Shown here: piece by piece, positions 39,001-47,438 of the stretch
How the letters are laid out: the number at the start of each line of letters is the position of its first letter
Position numbering within the stretch: position 1 is the first letter of the stretch
Assembly: GCA_963741355.1 (NCBI GenBank)
Contig: CAVUIG010000019.1
Location: 248,001-312,000, forward strand
Direction of reading: 5' to 3'
Origin: CAIWHR01 sp963741355
GTDB lineage: Bacteria; Pseudomonadota; Gammaproteobacteria; Burkholderiales; Casimicrobiaceae
Length of the DNA: 64,000 nt
The notes under the pieces: generated by a model
The model's input: the letters and a program-made list of their open reading frames with translations, nothing else
Databases searched by the model: none
What the model was told of the DNA's origin: nothing
Program-made: the position numbers and the translations under genes

Positions 39001-39384
39001 GGCTTGGCCGCGGCGATGGCACTGGAGGGTGAGCACGGAGCTTGTCTTGCCGCGGCGAGAGAGGGGCTGAAGGTGCAGGATGAAACAGGCTACGGTTGGT
39101 GGGACGCAGAGCTTCATCGCCTCGAAGGCATCGCGCTCCTCGGGCTCAAGCGACTTGACGAGGGCCAACATGCCCTCGAAGCGGCGCTGCGTGCTGCGCA
39201 ACGGCAGCACGCAAAGGCCTATGAATTGCGCGCCGCGATGAGCATGGCGCGGCACTGGCGCGATCAGGGCAAGCGGGATGTGGCTCGCGAGCTTCTCGCT
39301 CCGGTCTACGGCTGGTTCACGGAGGGCTTCGATACGCGCGATCTAATGGAGGCTAAGGCTTTGCTCGATGAGTTCGGAGCTTGA
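36040..39384 (+). CDS. SAM domain, class III nucleotide cyclase, AAA ATPase, TPR multidomain regulator
   Basis: A 1114-residue protein: SAM domain (residues about 1-55, WLQMLGLSEYAECFAQNDID), class III adenylate/guanylate cyclase domain (VTVMFSDLVGSTALS with a metal Asp, KYMGDGVLIYFG with the second Asp, and NLAARLL with the transition-state Asn), AAA/STAND-like ATPase (GEAGIGKSRLATAL, ARPVLAMFEDAHWIDPTSR) and a long C-terminal TPR-like helical region. All the catalytic cyclase residues seem present. The ATG at 36040 follows GGAGGGG; upstream in-frame starts lack a site. This class is strongly expanded in Bradyrhizobium-like bacteria, so transfer is likely. Confidence 0.9.
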   Translation: MQQIADWLQMLGLSEYAECFAQNDIDFAILGDLTDQDFEKIGVASLGHRRKLLRAIANLEGAEKGAPAAPAPAPSATPRAAESAERRQVTVMFSDLVGSTALSGCMDPEDLREVISAYQKCVAETVQRFGGFVAKYMGDGVLIYFGYPQAHEDDPERATRAGLRLVTAVGDLKDTHAPLQTRVGIATGLVVVGDMIGSGDAQERGIIGETPNLAARLLGLAEPNTVVIAESTRKLLGNLFELADLGARDLKGIARPVRAWTAIRPSRVQSRFEALHASGLTELVGREEELDLLRRRWSKAKAGEGQVVLLSGEAGIGKSRLATALLETVAVEPYTRLRYFCSTHHQNSALYPAIVQLESAAGFARDDDGETKRAKLRELLHGTYADKFELIAELLSLPNAATDFNLSPQRKRERLFESLINEMEALSRQRPVLAMFEDAHWIDPTSRELLDLMVDRVRRMPVLLIVTFRPEFQQSWVGQPHVTMLALNRLDGRHIAALVLSLAGNTALGSEVVQEIAERTDGVPLFVEELTKAVLERADQDRGVAAVLSTTSPLPALAVPATLHASLIARLDRIGPAAKDLAQISSVLGRDFTYELIERLAARPKPDLDSALAQLTEAGLLFCRGLPPEAVYLFKHALVQDAAYDTLLRARRQDLHARVAAVLEHHFADLVERQPELLAHHLTAAGDVERAVDQWLQAGNHAAARSTPLEAIRHFERGLAVLSALPEGPAREGREIELQLARGLSLFTAKGFSAVEAPEAYARARELAERRGDPRQQFMAVYGLWQSANGAGRIYDCRTLSNRLLQLTAGKADDALHLQAHHSAWATSIFAGDPAAAREHSEAGRRLYDPERHRSHRTLYGGHDPGVCADSLGAVGHWLLGYPDKALAIGSQALALAEDIAHPFSLGLALLFNGMLRLDCGEPELAVQRLEAAEALASEQRLGFAWPPQFLRGAALSAQGAFKESIACLRAGLASQLGVSFRPYGLVGLAAAMALEGEHGACLAAAREGLKVQDETGYGWWDAELHRLEGIALLGLKRLDEGQHALEAALRAAQRQHAKAYELRAAMSMARHWRDQGKRDVARELLAPVYGWFTEGFDTRDLMEAKALLDEFGA

Positions 39385-39399
39385 GGGCGGGAGGGAGTC

Positions 39400-40941
39400 A
39401 TGAGATTGCACAATGGCACCGCAACACTTGGAATGCTGGTTGTTCTCTTCGCCGCCGCGGGTACGGCCCGCGCGCAACCGGGTGGCGATTGCGGCGCGCT
39501 TGCCAACTTGAAGATCGAAGACACCAACCTTCTCTCGGCCGCGATCGTGCCGGCAGGGGGTGGGCTGCCGGAGTATTGCCGCGTGCTCGGTTACGTGCGT
39601 CCCGCGATCAACTTCGAAGTGAGGATGCCGACCCGCGAGTGGAACGGCAAGTTCTACATGGCGGGCTGCGGCGGCTTCTGCGGCACGCTCGATAGCGATG
39701 ACGACGGTTTTGCCAACGCGATGAACTACGGCCTCAAGCGCAATTACGCCGCAGCAACGATGGATTCGGGCCACTGGGGCACCTCGGGGGTCGACGGACG
39801 CTGGGCCTATAACAATCGCGTGGCGGAGAACGATTGGGGCTGGCGTGCGGTGACCGAGACGGCGCGTGTGGCGAAAGCGCTCGTCAAGACCTACTACGGC
39901 GCGGAGCAGAAGAAGGCGTATTTCGCCGGCTGCTCCACCGGCGGGCGCATGGCCAACATGGAGGCGCGCAAGTTCCCGAACGACTTTGACGGCATCATCA
40001 GCGGCGCGGCGGCGCTCGACCAGACGGGGCTGGCAACGTTCCAAGCGTGGCTCGTGCAGGCGAACACCGGGCCCGATGGCAGGGACATCCTTCAAAAGCA
40101 GAAGGTCGCTCTCGTCCGGGACAAGGTCTACGAGGCGTGCGATGCCAAGGACGGGTTGAAGGACGGGCTGATCGACGACCCGCATGCCTGCGATTTCAAA
40201 CCCGCCTCCCTTCGTTGCCGCGCAAGCGACGGCGCCGACTGCCTCACTGCGGCGGAAGTCGGCGTGCTGGAGAAGTGGTACGCAGGCGCGCACGACAGCA
40301 AGGGCAGGCAACTCTACCCCGGCGGTGTTCCGCTTGGCTCGGAGCCATTCTGGCCGCTCTGGCTGACAGGTCTCGAAAAAGGCGGCGGCCGCTTCACGCC
40401 GCGCTTCATTGCCGACTTCCTTCGTTACGCGGCCTTCGCCGACGACCCGGGTGAATCCTATAGCGCCGCGAAATTCGATTTCGACAGCGATCCGCAGCGC
40501 CTGGCGACGATGGCGGCGATCTACAACTCCACCGACCCCGACTTGAGCGCGTTCAAGGCGCGCGGCGGCAAGCTCCTCATGTACCACGGCTGGGCCGATC
40601 CGATCGTCACCCCGCAGTTCACGGTCGACTACTACGAAGCGGTGGAGAAGAAGATGGGCGGACGCGATGCGACGCAAGGCTTCCTGCGCCTGTTCATGAT
40701 CCCCGGGTTCGACCACTGCGGGTGGCAGCCGGGGCCCGGTATCTCGGAGCTTGGATTCGATCCGCTCACCGCGCTCGAAAACTGGGTGGAGAAGGGCGAA
40801 GCGCCAGCGAGCCTGCTCGCTACCAAGCAGGACAACAACGGCAAGACCGTCTGGACAAGGCCGCTCTGCCCTTACCCGCAGAAGGCGAAGTACAAAGGCG
40901 GCGATGCAAACGTTGCAACGAACTTCGCCTGCTCGGACTGA
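39400..40941 (+). CDS. Tannase/feruloyl esterase family secreted hydrolase
   Basis: A 513-residue alpha/beta hydrolase with a signal peptide (ending ARAQ at about residue 26). The nucleophile elbow is FAGCSTGGRMA; the acid and His follow in YHGWADPIVTPQFTVDYYEA and IPGFDHCGWQPGPG. Two cysteines beside the Ser and His (GCST, HCG) fit the disulfide that links the catalytic residues in this family. It probably hydrolyses esters of phenolic acids. It starts 15 bp behind the cyclase gene with a good GGGAGGGAG site, so they form one unit. Confidence 0.9.
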   Translation: MRLHNGTATLGMLVVLFAAAGTARAQPGGDCGALANLKIEDTNLLSAAIVPAGGGLPEYCRVLGYVRPAINFEVRMPTREWNGKFYMAGCGGFCGTLDSDDDGFANAMNYGLKRNYAAATMDSGHWGTSGVDGRWAYNNRVAENDWGWRAVTETARVAKALVKTYYGAEQKKAYFAGCSTGGRMANMEARKFPNDFDGIISGAAALDQTGLATFQAWLVQANTGPDGRDILQKQKVALVRDKVYEACDAKDGLKDGLIDDPHACDFKPASLRCRASDGADCLTAAEVGVLEKWYAGAHDSKGRQLYPGGVPLGSEPFWPLWLTGLEKGGGRFTPRFIADFLRYAAFADDPGESYSAAKFDFDSDPQRLATMAAIYNSTDPDLSAFKARGGKLLMYHGWADPIVTPQFTVDYYEAVEKKMGGRDATQGFLRLFMIPGFDHCGWQPGPGISELGFDPLTALENWVEKGEAPASLLATKQDNNGKTVWTRPLCPYPQKAKYKGGDANVATNFACSD

Positions 40942-40987
40942 ACTGTCAGCTCCGCGCAGCGTCCGCTTCCTGGCCGGAAGTCGACGA

Positions 40988-41016
40988 TTGACCCGCCAGA
41001 CTGGACTCTCAATACT
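40988..41016 (+). promoter_or_regulatory. Candidate sigma-70 promoter for the aldo/keto reductase
   Basis: TTGACC (40988-40993) and AATACT (41011-41016), 17 bp apart, about 43 bp before the next ATG. Confidence 0.4.
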
Positions 41017-41058
41017 GCAATATACGGGTTGGAAAAATCTATCGGTTGGAGACGGCGA

Positions 41059-42052
41059 ATGAAAAGCGGGACTCTCGGCACCACCGGCATCACGGTTCCG
41101 CGGGCATTCCTCGGCTGCGGCACTTTCGGCGGGATCGGCGGCGCCCGGCATCTGGTCGGCCGCGGCCTCGAGCGGAAGGCGGCGTTCGCCGCGCTTGACG
41201 AGGCGCTCGCTCTTGGCATCGATGTGCTCGATACGGCGGAACGCTACGCCGACGGCGAGAGTGAACGCGCGATTGGCGAGTGGTTTCGCCAGCGCCCTCG
41301 CGAACTGACCAAGGCAGGTTCGCATCGCGACGAAGGTCGCTCCGCCGACGGCCGACGGTGTCGATGGGACGCGGTTCAATCGCGCGTACATCGAGAGGAA
41401 ATTGCAGACAAGCCTCGACCGGCTGGGCCTGGAGCGCGTGACCTTCTACCTCTCCCACAAGCCGGACAAGACGACTCCCATCGAAGAAACAGTGGAAGGG
41501 TTCGCCGCGGTGATCGACGCCGGGCGCGTGGGGCACGTCGGATGCTGCAACGTCGGAGCGGAAGAGCTGATCGAGGCGCTGGATGCGGCCGAGCGGCTCG
41601 GCGTCCCCGGATTCGAGTGGGTGCAGAACGGTTTCAGTCTTTTATCGCCCAACGACGACCGCGAAGTCCGCGCCGTGTGTCGGGAACGGGGCCTCGGCTA
41701 TACGCCCTTCTCTCCGCTAGCCGGCGGCGTCTTGACCGGAAAATACGCTGCGCGGCGAGCCGTTTCCTGAGGGGACTCGTATGGCGCTTCGGCCCGAAGC
41801 CCATGCGGAGATGATGACCGACGCGGTGCACGATGCCCTCGATCGGCTCCGGGGCGCGGCCGCGGCACATTCCGTGAGCTGTGGGGGCCTGGCTCTGCCT
41901 GGCTGATTGCGCATCCGGATTGCACCGCCCCCGTTGTCGGGCCGTCGCGTGCGGCACCGCATCTGGACCATCTGGCCGAAGCACTCGATTTGGTGCTGGC
42001 CCCGGAGGAACGCGCGCAGATCGCTTCATGGTTCGAGGCGGCAGGCGCGTAG
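41059..42052 (+). CDS. Aldo/keto reductase, three frameshifts in this assembly
   Basis: Pieces of one aldo/keto reductase of about 330 residues: MKSGTLGTTGITVPRAFLGC, VLDTAERYADGESER with the catalytic Tyr, KLQTSLDRLGLERV, then LSPLAGGVLTGKY and a C-terminal GGLALAWLIAHPDCTAPVVG. The changes are an extra G near 41318, an extra G near 41748 and a missing base near 41897; each correction restores a conserved family sequence. With three lesions in one gene, true decay cannot be excluded. Confidence 0.7.
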
Positions 42053-42223
42053 GCGATGTTCCTGCGACCGCTTCCGGGCAAATTGGGCCGGGACACCGAC
42101 CGACCGATGCTGGCCGATAGCGGTCATTCGTTCCCTCGCGTTATGAGCCTGTCGCACTCCCGGCCGGTCCGCGCCTGACCCTGCGCGTCTCCCGCCGCGA
42201 GATCGCGCGTCGTTCGGGCGCGC

Positions 42224-42847
42224 CTAGGGTCTGTCCGGGTCGCAGCGCCCGAGCACGACAGCAAGCTCGGCAAATCCGCGCGGATGCGCGACGCGCGCAT
42301 AGGGCGGCTTCGGCCATTCCCAGCGGGAATCCGGAAAAAGCGCGCGCATCGCGTTGATGTCGCAGTGATAGGGCGGCCCTTCGATGGCGCCCTCCGCGGC
42401 GCCGGGTCGAAGCAGCTGGACGAAGAGCGCGAAGAGCCGGCCGCCGGACGCGAGCCAGCGGTGAAGCTGATCCGCATAGACGCGCCAATGATCGGGATAG
42501 AGCGCGCACAGGCAGGTCTGCTCGTAGACGGCGTCGAAGGCGCGCTCCGGCTGCCAGGTGAGCGCGTCGTGTTCGACCAGCGTCGCGCGGAGATTCGCCG
42601 ATTCGAGCCGCAGGCGCGTGCGGTGGATCGCCTCGGGCGCGTAGTCGAGCGCCGTCACCTCGAAGCCGGCGGCGCAGAGCGCCTCGACTTCATGTCCCGA
42701 GCCGCATCCGGGCACGAGAATGCGGCACGGTCGCAGCGTGCCGTCGGTGAGCCACGCACCGAGCTGCGGGTTGGGGGCGCCGCGGTCCCACGGCGTCTCG
42801 CCCGTCTGGAAGCGCTCGTTCCAGAATTCGCGGGTCGGCCCGGTCAC
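42224..42847 (-). CDS. SAM-dependent methyltransferase, thiopurine methyltransferase-like
   Basis: A 207-residue class I methyltransferase. The family signature FWNERFQTGETPWDRGAP at the N-terminus and the SAM motif ILVPGCGSGHEVEALCAAGF are visible, as is the EQTCLCALYPDHW segment. Substrates may be thiols, selenium compounds or halides. The GTG at 42847 lies 2 bp after the icmF stop, so the two are translationally coupled. Confidence 0.85.
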   Translation of the reverse strand: MTGPTREFWNERFQTGETPWDRGAPNPQLGAWLTDGTLRPCRILVPGCGSGHEVEALCAAGFEVTALDYAPEAIHRTRLRLESANLRATLVEHDALTWQPERAFDAVYEQTCLCALYPDHWRVYADQLHRWLASGGRLFALFVQLLRPGAAEGAIEGPPYHCDINAMRALFPDSRWEWPKPPYARVAHPRGFAELAVVLGRCDPDRP

Positions 42848-42849
42848 GC

Positions 42850-45800
42850 CTACATGCTCCTGCGGTACTGCCCTCCGACCTCGAACAGCGCGTTGGTGAT
42901 CTGGCCGAGCGAGCACACGCGCACGGTGTTCATCAGCTCCGCGAACACGTTGCCGTCCTCGATCACCGTCTGCTTGAGCTTCGCCAGCGCGGCCGGGGCC
43001 GCCTTCGCGTGTCGCTTGTGGAATTCGGCGAGGCGTGCGAGCTGCGACTGCTTCTCGTCGTCGGTCGAGCGCGCGAGCAGCAGCGTCTGGGGCGTCTGGT
43101 CCCCGTGCGGGTTGCGGAACGTGTTGACGCCGACGATCGGATACGAGCCGTCGTGCTTCTTGTGCTCGTAGTAGAGCGACTCTTCCTGGATCTTGCCGCG
43201 CTGGTAGCCGGTCTCCATCGCCCCCAGCACGCCGCCGCGCTCGGAGATCGCCTCGAACTCCTTCAGCACCGCTTCCTCGACGAGGTCGGTCAGCTGCTCG
43301 ATGACGAACGCGCCCTGGTTCGGGTTCTCGTTCTTGCCGAGGCCCCACTCGCGGTTGATGATGAGCTGGATCGCCATCGCCCGGCGCACGCTCTCCTCGG
43401 TGGGCGTGGTGATCGCCTCGTCGTAGGCGTTGGTGTGGAGGCTGTTGGTGTTGTCGTAGGTCGAGATCAGCGCCTGCAGCGTCGTGCGGATGTCGTTGAA
43501 CGCGATCTCCTGCGCGTGCAGGCTGCGCCCCGAGGTCTGCGAGTGGAACTTGAGCTTCTGGCTGCGCTCGTTCGCGCCGTAGCGCTCGCGCATCGCCACT
43601 GCCCAGATCCGCCGCGCGACCCGGCCGATCACCGCGTACTCGGGGTCCATGCCATAGGAGAAGAAGAACGACAGGTTCGGCGCGAAATCGTCGATGCGCA
43701 TGCCGCGCGCGAGATAGGCCTCGACGAAGGTGAAGCCGTTCGACAGCGTGAAGGCGAGCTGGCTGATCGGGTTCGCCCCCGCCTCGGCGATGTGGTAGCC
43801 CGAGATCGACACCGAGTAGAAATTCCTGACGTCGTTCGTGACGAAATATTCCTGGATGTCGCCCATCACCTTGAGGCTGAACTCCGTCGAGAAGATGCAG
43901 GTGTTCTGCCCCTGGTCCTCCTTGAGGATGTCGGCCTGGACCGTGCCGCGCACGTTGGCCTGCGCCCATTCGCGGATCTTCTGCGTCTCGTCGTCGGTCG
44001 GATCGCGGCCGTTGTCGGCGCGGAACTTGTCGAGCTGCTGGTCGATCGCGGTGTTCATGAACATCGCGAGAATCGTCGGCGCGGGGCCGTTGATCGTCAT
44101 CGACACCGAGTTGTTGGGCGCGCAGAGGTCGAAGCCCGAGTAGAGCACCTTGAGATCATCGAGCGTGGCGATCGACACGCCGGAATTGCCGACCTTGCCG
44201 TAGATGTCGGGGCGGACCGCGGGGTCGTTGCCGTAGAGCGTCACCGAGTCGAACGCGGTGGACAGCCGCTTCGCCGGCATGTTGTCGGCGAGCAGGTGGA
44301 AGCGCTTGTTGGTGCGGAAGGCGTCGCCCTCGCCGGCGAACATCCGCGTCGGGTCCTCGTTCTCGCGCTTGAACGCGAACACGCCGGCGGTATACGGAAA
44401 CGAGCCGGGAACGTTCTCGGTGAGCTGCCAGCGCAGGATCTCGCCGTCGTCCTCGAAGCGCGGCAGCGCCACCTTCGGAACGTGCGTGCCCGACAGCGAT
44501 TCGGTGGTGAGCGCGGTGCGGATCTCCTTGCCGCGGATCTTGACCACGTATTCGTCACCGGCGTACGCGGCCTGGGTCTTCGGCCACATGTCGAGCAGCT
44601 TCCGCGCACGCGGGTCGAGCTGCTTCTCGCGCTCGTCGACCAGCGCGTCGAGCACGTGCCGGGCGCCCACGACGGTTTCCTTGAGCTGCTGCGCAAATTC
44701 GGTGTCGGCGACGCCGCCCTTCTCCTTCAGCTGCTTGCTGTAGTCGCCGGCCTCGGCCAGCATCGCCTTCGACGCGCGGAGCTGCTGCCGCTCGCGGGCA
44801 ATCTGCGACTGTGCCTTGGCCCAGCCATGGTAGCCGCGGATCGCCTCCGCGATCTCGGCGAGATAGCGTACGCGCGCCGCGGGCACGATCGCATGCTGAC
44901 CCGTCGAGAACCTGGTTGCGACCGCGGGAAGCGTGCCCGGCGCGAGCTTGAGCCCATGCGCCGCGAGCGCAGGGAGCAGCGCCTGGTAGAGCGCGGTGAC
45001 GCCATCGTCGTTGAACCGCGCCGCCATGGTCCCGTAGACGGGCATCTCGTCGGGCGCCGACTTGAACGCCTCGCGGTTGCGCTGATACTGCTTGCGCACG
45101 TCGCGCAGCGCGTCGGCCGCGCCCTTGCGGTCGAACTTGTTGATCGCGACGAAATCGGCGAAGTCGAGCATGTCGATCTTCTCGAGCTGCGACGCCGCGC
45201 CGAACTCCGGCGTCATCACGTACAGCGACGTGTCGACCAGCGGCACGATCGCCGCATCGCCCTGGCCAATGCCCGAGGTCTCGACGATGACGAGGTCGAA
45301 TCCCGCCACCTTGCAGGCGGCGATGACGTCGGGGAGCGCCTTCGACACCTCGCTCCCGGCGTCGCGCGTCGCCAGCGAGCGCATGTAGATGTTCGGGTGC
45401 TCGATCGCGTTCATCCGGATGCGGTCGCCGAGGAGCGCGCCGCCCGACTTGCGCCGCGACGGGTCGATCGAGATGATCGCGATCCTGAGCTTGTCGTGCT
45501 GATCGAGCCGGAAGCGCCGGACGATCTCGTCGGTGAGCGAGCTCTTCCCGGCGCCCCCCGTGCCGGTGATTCCGAGCGTGGGCACCTTCGCCTTCGCGGC
45601 GGCGGCGAGCATCGCCTCGCGCACCTTCGCAGGCACCGTGCCGGCCTCGAGTCCGGTGATCATCCGCGCCAGCGCGCGCGTGCGGGCGAAGCGGTCGCCG
45701 GCGACGAGCGCCGTGGCGTCGGCGGGCAGGTCCCGCGTGAGGTCGGCGTCGCATGCGGCGACGATCTCGTTGATCATCCCCTGCAGCCCGAGCTTCTGCC

Positions 45801-46191
45801 CGTCCTCCGGCGAAAAGATCCGCGTGACGCCGTAGGCGTGCAACTCCGCGATCTCGGCGGCGACGATCACGCCGCCGCCGCCGCCGAACACCTTGACGTT
45901 GGCCGCGCCGCGCTCGCGCAGGAGGTCGAGCATGTATTTGAAGAATTCGACGTGCCCGCCCTGATAGGACGAGATCGCGATGCCGTGCGCGTCCTCCTGC
46001 AGCGCGCAGTTGACGATCTCCTCGACCGAGCGGTTGTGGCCCAGGTGAATCACCTCGCAGCCGGAAGCCTGCAGGATCCGCCGCATGATGTTGATCGACG
46101 CGTCGTGGCCGTCGAACAGGCTCGCCGCGGTGACGAAGCGAACCTTGTGCAACGGCTTGTAGACGAGCGATCGGGAACTGGTGTCGTTCAT
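42850..46191 (-). CDS. icmF: Fused isobutyryl-CoA mutase IcmF
   Basis: A 1113-residue adenosylcobalamin-dependent mutase interconverting isobutyryl-CoA and n-butyryl-CoA, with its own GTPase chaperone. Domains: B12-binding N-terminus (ASLFDGHDASINIMRRIL, residues about 23-40), MeaB-like G domain with P-loop GITGTGGAGKSSL (about 207-219), then the substrate-binding mutase domain, with YTAGVFAFKRENEDPTRMFA and QADILKEDQGQNTCIFSTEF, both specific to IcmF rather than methylmalonyl-CoA mutase. The upstream ATG is rejected because GGAGGAG directly precedes the one at 46191. A palindromic operator lies about 110 bp upstream. Confidence 0.94.
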   Translation of the reverse strand: MNDTSSRSLVYKPLHKVRFVTAASLFDGHDASINIMRRILQASGCEVIHLGHNRSVEEIVNCALQEDAHGIAISSYQGGHVEFFKYMLDLLRERGAANVKVFGGGGGVIVAAEIAELHAYGVTRIFSPEDGQKLGLQGMINEIVAACDADLTRDLPADATALVAGDRFARTRALARMITGLEAGTVPAKVREAMLAAAAKAKVPTLGITGTGGAGKSSLTDEIVRRFRLDQHDKLRIAIISIDPSRRKSGGALLGDRIRMNAIEHPNIYMRSLATRDAGSEVSKALPDVIAACKVAGFDLVIVETSGIGQGDAAIVPLVDTSLYVMTPEFGAASQLEKIDMLDFADFVAINKFDRKGAADALRDVRKQYQRNREAFKSAPDEMPVYGTMAARFNDDGVTALYQALLPALAAHGLKLAPGTLPAVATRFSTGQHAIVPAARVRYLAEIAEAIRGYHGWAKAQSQIARERQQLRASKAMLAEAGDYSKQLKEKGGVADTEFAQQLKETVVGARHVLDALVDEREKQLDPRARKLLDMWPKTQAAYAGDEYVVKIRGKEIRTALTTESLSGTHVPKVALPRFEDDGEILRWQLTENVPGSFPYTAGVFAFKRENEDPTRMFAGEGDAFRTNKRFHLLADNMPAKRLSTAFDSVTLYGNDPAVRPDIYGKVGNSGVSIATLDDLKVLYSGFDLCAPNNSVSMTINGPAPTILAMFMNTAIDQQLDKFRADNGRDPTDDETQKIREWAQANVRGTVQADILKEDQGQNTCIFSTEFSLKVMGDIQEYFVTNDVRNFYSVSISGYHIAEAGANPISQLAFTLSNGFTFVEAYLARGMRIDDFAPNLSFFFSYGMDPEYAVIGRVARRIWAVAMRERYGANERSQKLKFHSQTSGRSLHAQEIAFNDIRTTLQALISTYDNTNSLHTNAYDEAITTPTEESVRRAMAIQLIINREWGLGKNENPNQGAFVIEQLTDLVEEAVLKEFEAISERGGVLGAMETGYQRGKIQEESLYYEHKKHDGSYPIVGVNTFRNPHGDQTPQTLLLARSTDDEKQSQLARLAEFHKRHAKAAPAALAKLKQTVIEDGNVFAELMNTVRVCSLGQITNALFEVGGQYRRSM

Positions 46192-46294
46192 GGCGGGCTC
46201 CTCCTTCACGCGGCGCGCCGCCGGCGCCGCCTTCGGGGAACGCGAAGATTACTCCACCCCTCCCGTCGGGACGAGCGAGCCTATCTACGCTATA

Positions 46295-46314
46295 TGACGT
46301 TTACGTAAACGTCA
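46295..46314. promoter_or_regulatory. 20-bp perfect palindrome, LiuR-type operator candidate for icmF
   Basis: TGACGTTTACGTAAACGTCA is a perfect palindrome. On the minus strand it overlaps a possible promoter (TTGACG, then TAGCGT 17 bp later) facing icmF. The central TTTACGTAAACGTCAA resembles the operators I recall for MerR-family LiuR, which controls leucine/isovalerate catabolism in proteobacteria; the match is from memory. MerR-type operators lie inside the promoter spacer, as here. Confidence 0.6.
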
Positions 46315-46377
46315 ACTCCGGCTCCATTCGAGGGGCACCTCGCCACGCGGAGCGTGCCGTCCGGGCGCGCGCGGATC

Positions 46378-46395
46378 TGTCGCCGGACCCCGACA
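46378..46395. promoter_or_regulatory. Palindromic upstream site 1 of the IPTL-CTERM gene
   Basis: TGTCG-CCGGACCC-CGACA, five-base arms around eight bases. It is nearly identical to the site at 46419-46436; centre-to-centre distance is 41 bp, about four helical turns. Confidence 0.5.
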
Positions 46396-46418
46396 ACGCA
46401 GCCGTTATCGCCACCATA

Positions 46419-46436
46419 TGTCGCCGGTACCCGACA
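46419..46436. promoter_or_regulatory. Palindromic upstream site 2 of the IPTL-CTERM gene
   Basis: TGTCG-CCGGTACC-CGACA, a better palindrome than site 1 (six-base arms ATGTCG/CGACAT). Roughly 80-100 bp upstream of the presumed start of transcription, an enhancer-like position for a sigma-54 activator. Confidence 0.5.
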
Positions 46437-46496
46437 TTGCCGTGCAGCATTTTGCCAACAACCCCGCGCCACAATGCGACACGGCGCAAACGCGAG

Positions 46497-46510
46497 GGGC
46501 TTTTCCTTGC
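46497..46510 (+). promoter_or_regulatory. Candidate sigma-54 promoter for the IPTL-CTERM gene
   Basis: GG at 46497-46498 and GC at 46509-46510 are exactly ten bases apart, and the -12 element reads TTGC. The -24 part matches only the GG of TGGCACG, so it is moderate evidence on its own. It lies about 90 bp before the start codon and downstream of two palindromic sites. Confidence 0.45.
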
Positions 46511-46600
46511 GCGAAAACTCGCCCGCCGACGATAATTCGATAACAGTCGGCGCCGCACGCGCGGTCCCGGCACGCATATCGAAGGATAGGATTGATAGCA

Positions 46601-47438
46601 GTGCGCAATACCTCCAAATCGAGGCTGGCCTCGCTCGCCGTGGCGACCTTCGCGCTCCTGTCGATCGCGGCGGGCGCGCACGCGCAGATCCGTTCGTTCC
46701 GCCGAACGATCCGAGCGGCGCCGTGGCTCACGACGAACAGCAACGACTTCTGGAGCGTCAGCCGCGGTGTCGTGTTCCAGGCGACGTCGACGCAGACGAT
46801 CAGCTCGATCAGCCTTTACCAGGACCTGACGGGCGTCACCGTCAACTACGAAATCGACCAGACGACCAGCGCCACCGGCAATATCGGCACCGGGAAGACG
46901 GTCCTGCGCTCCGGCAGCGGCGTGTTCACCACGTCGGGACTGCAATTCATCACGTTCTCCGATCGCCCCGCTGCAGCTGACCGCGGGCAATTTCTACCAG
47001 GTCCGGTTCGATTTCGCCGGCAACTCGAACCAGAATTTCTACTACAACAACAATAACGTCGTCTTCAGCCAGCCCGGCTTCAGCCAGATCGACGGCACGC
47101 AAGGCGACGACACGGCCAACTCGCTGATGCCGCGCATCCAGCTGGGCCCCGCCAGCCCGCCGGTCGCCTTCAACGCGACGATCCCGACGCTCTCGCCGCT
47201 GCTGCTCGCAGCACTGCCGCTGCTGCTGGCCGGCGCCAGCGCGCTCGCGCTGCGCCGCCGCCTCCGATTCCATCCGCTGATCCTTCCGCGACCGCCGCGT
47301 GCCCGCGGCGTTCCCCCGCCGGCGGCCCGCGGCACCGTTCACCACGTGAGTGAACTCCGAAGCACGACCGGCGGTCCATCCGCTGTCCCGCGTCGATATA
47401 CTTGGCGCCCCTATCTTCCGCGCCGGTCTTGCCCATGA
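46601..47438 (+). CDS. Exported IPTL/PEP-CTERM-type protein, one-base frameshift
   Basis: The N-terminus is a signal peptide (LASLAVATFALLSIAAGAHA); the body is Thr/Ser/Asn/Gln-rich (EIDQTTSATGNIGTG, then NFYYNNNNVVFSQPG), and the end is IPTLSPLLLAALPLLLAGAS followed by Leu/Arg-rich residues. That is an exosortase-type C-terminal signal. An extra C near 46967 breaks the frame between TSGLQFITFSDR and PLQLTAGNFY. GTG at 46601 has AGGATAGG at the right distance. The second frame stays open to 47438, but the protein should end soon after the Arg cluster near 47265, so the true stop is probably masked by another indel. The likely role is surface or matrix protein. Confidence 0.7.

Noticed and set aside
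35704..42052. Genomic island with integrase or insertion sequence
   Set aside because: Composition suggests transfer, but no integrase, transposase, tRNA or attachment repeats are visible at the edges.
43009..46308. Long open frame of 1099 codons on the plus strand
   Set aside because: It lies fully antisense to icmF and has the Arg/Val/His-rich composition of a GC-rich shadow frame, with no motif.
46378..46436. CRISPR repeat pair
   Set aside because: Only two short copies, palindromic and 41 bp apart, with promoter context; an operator pair fits better.
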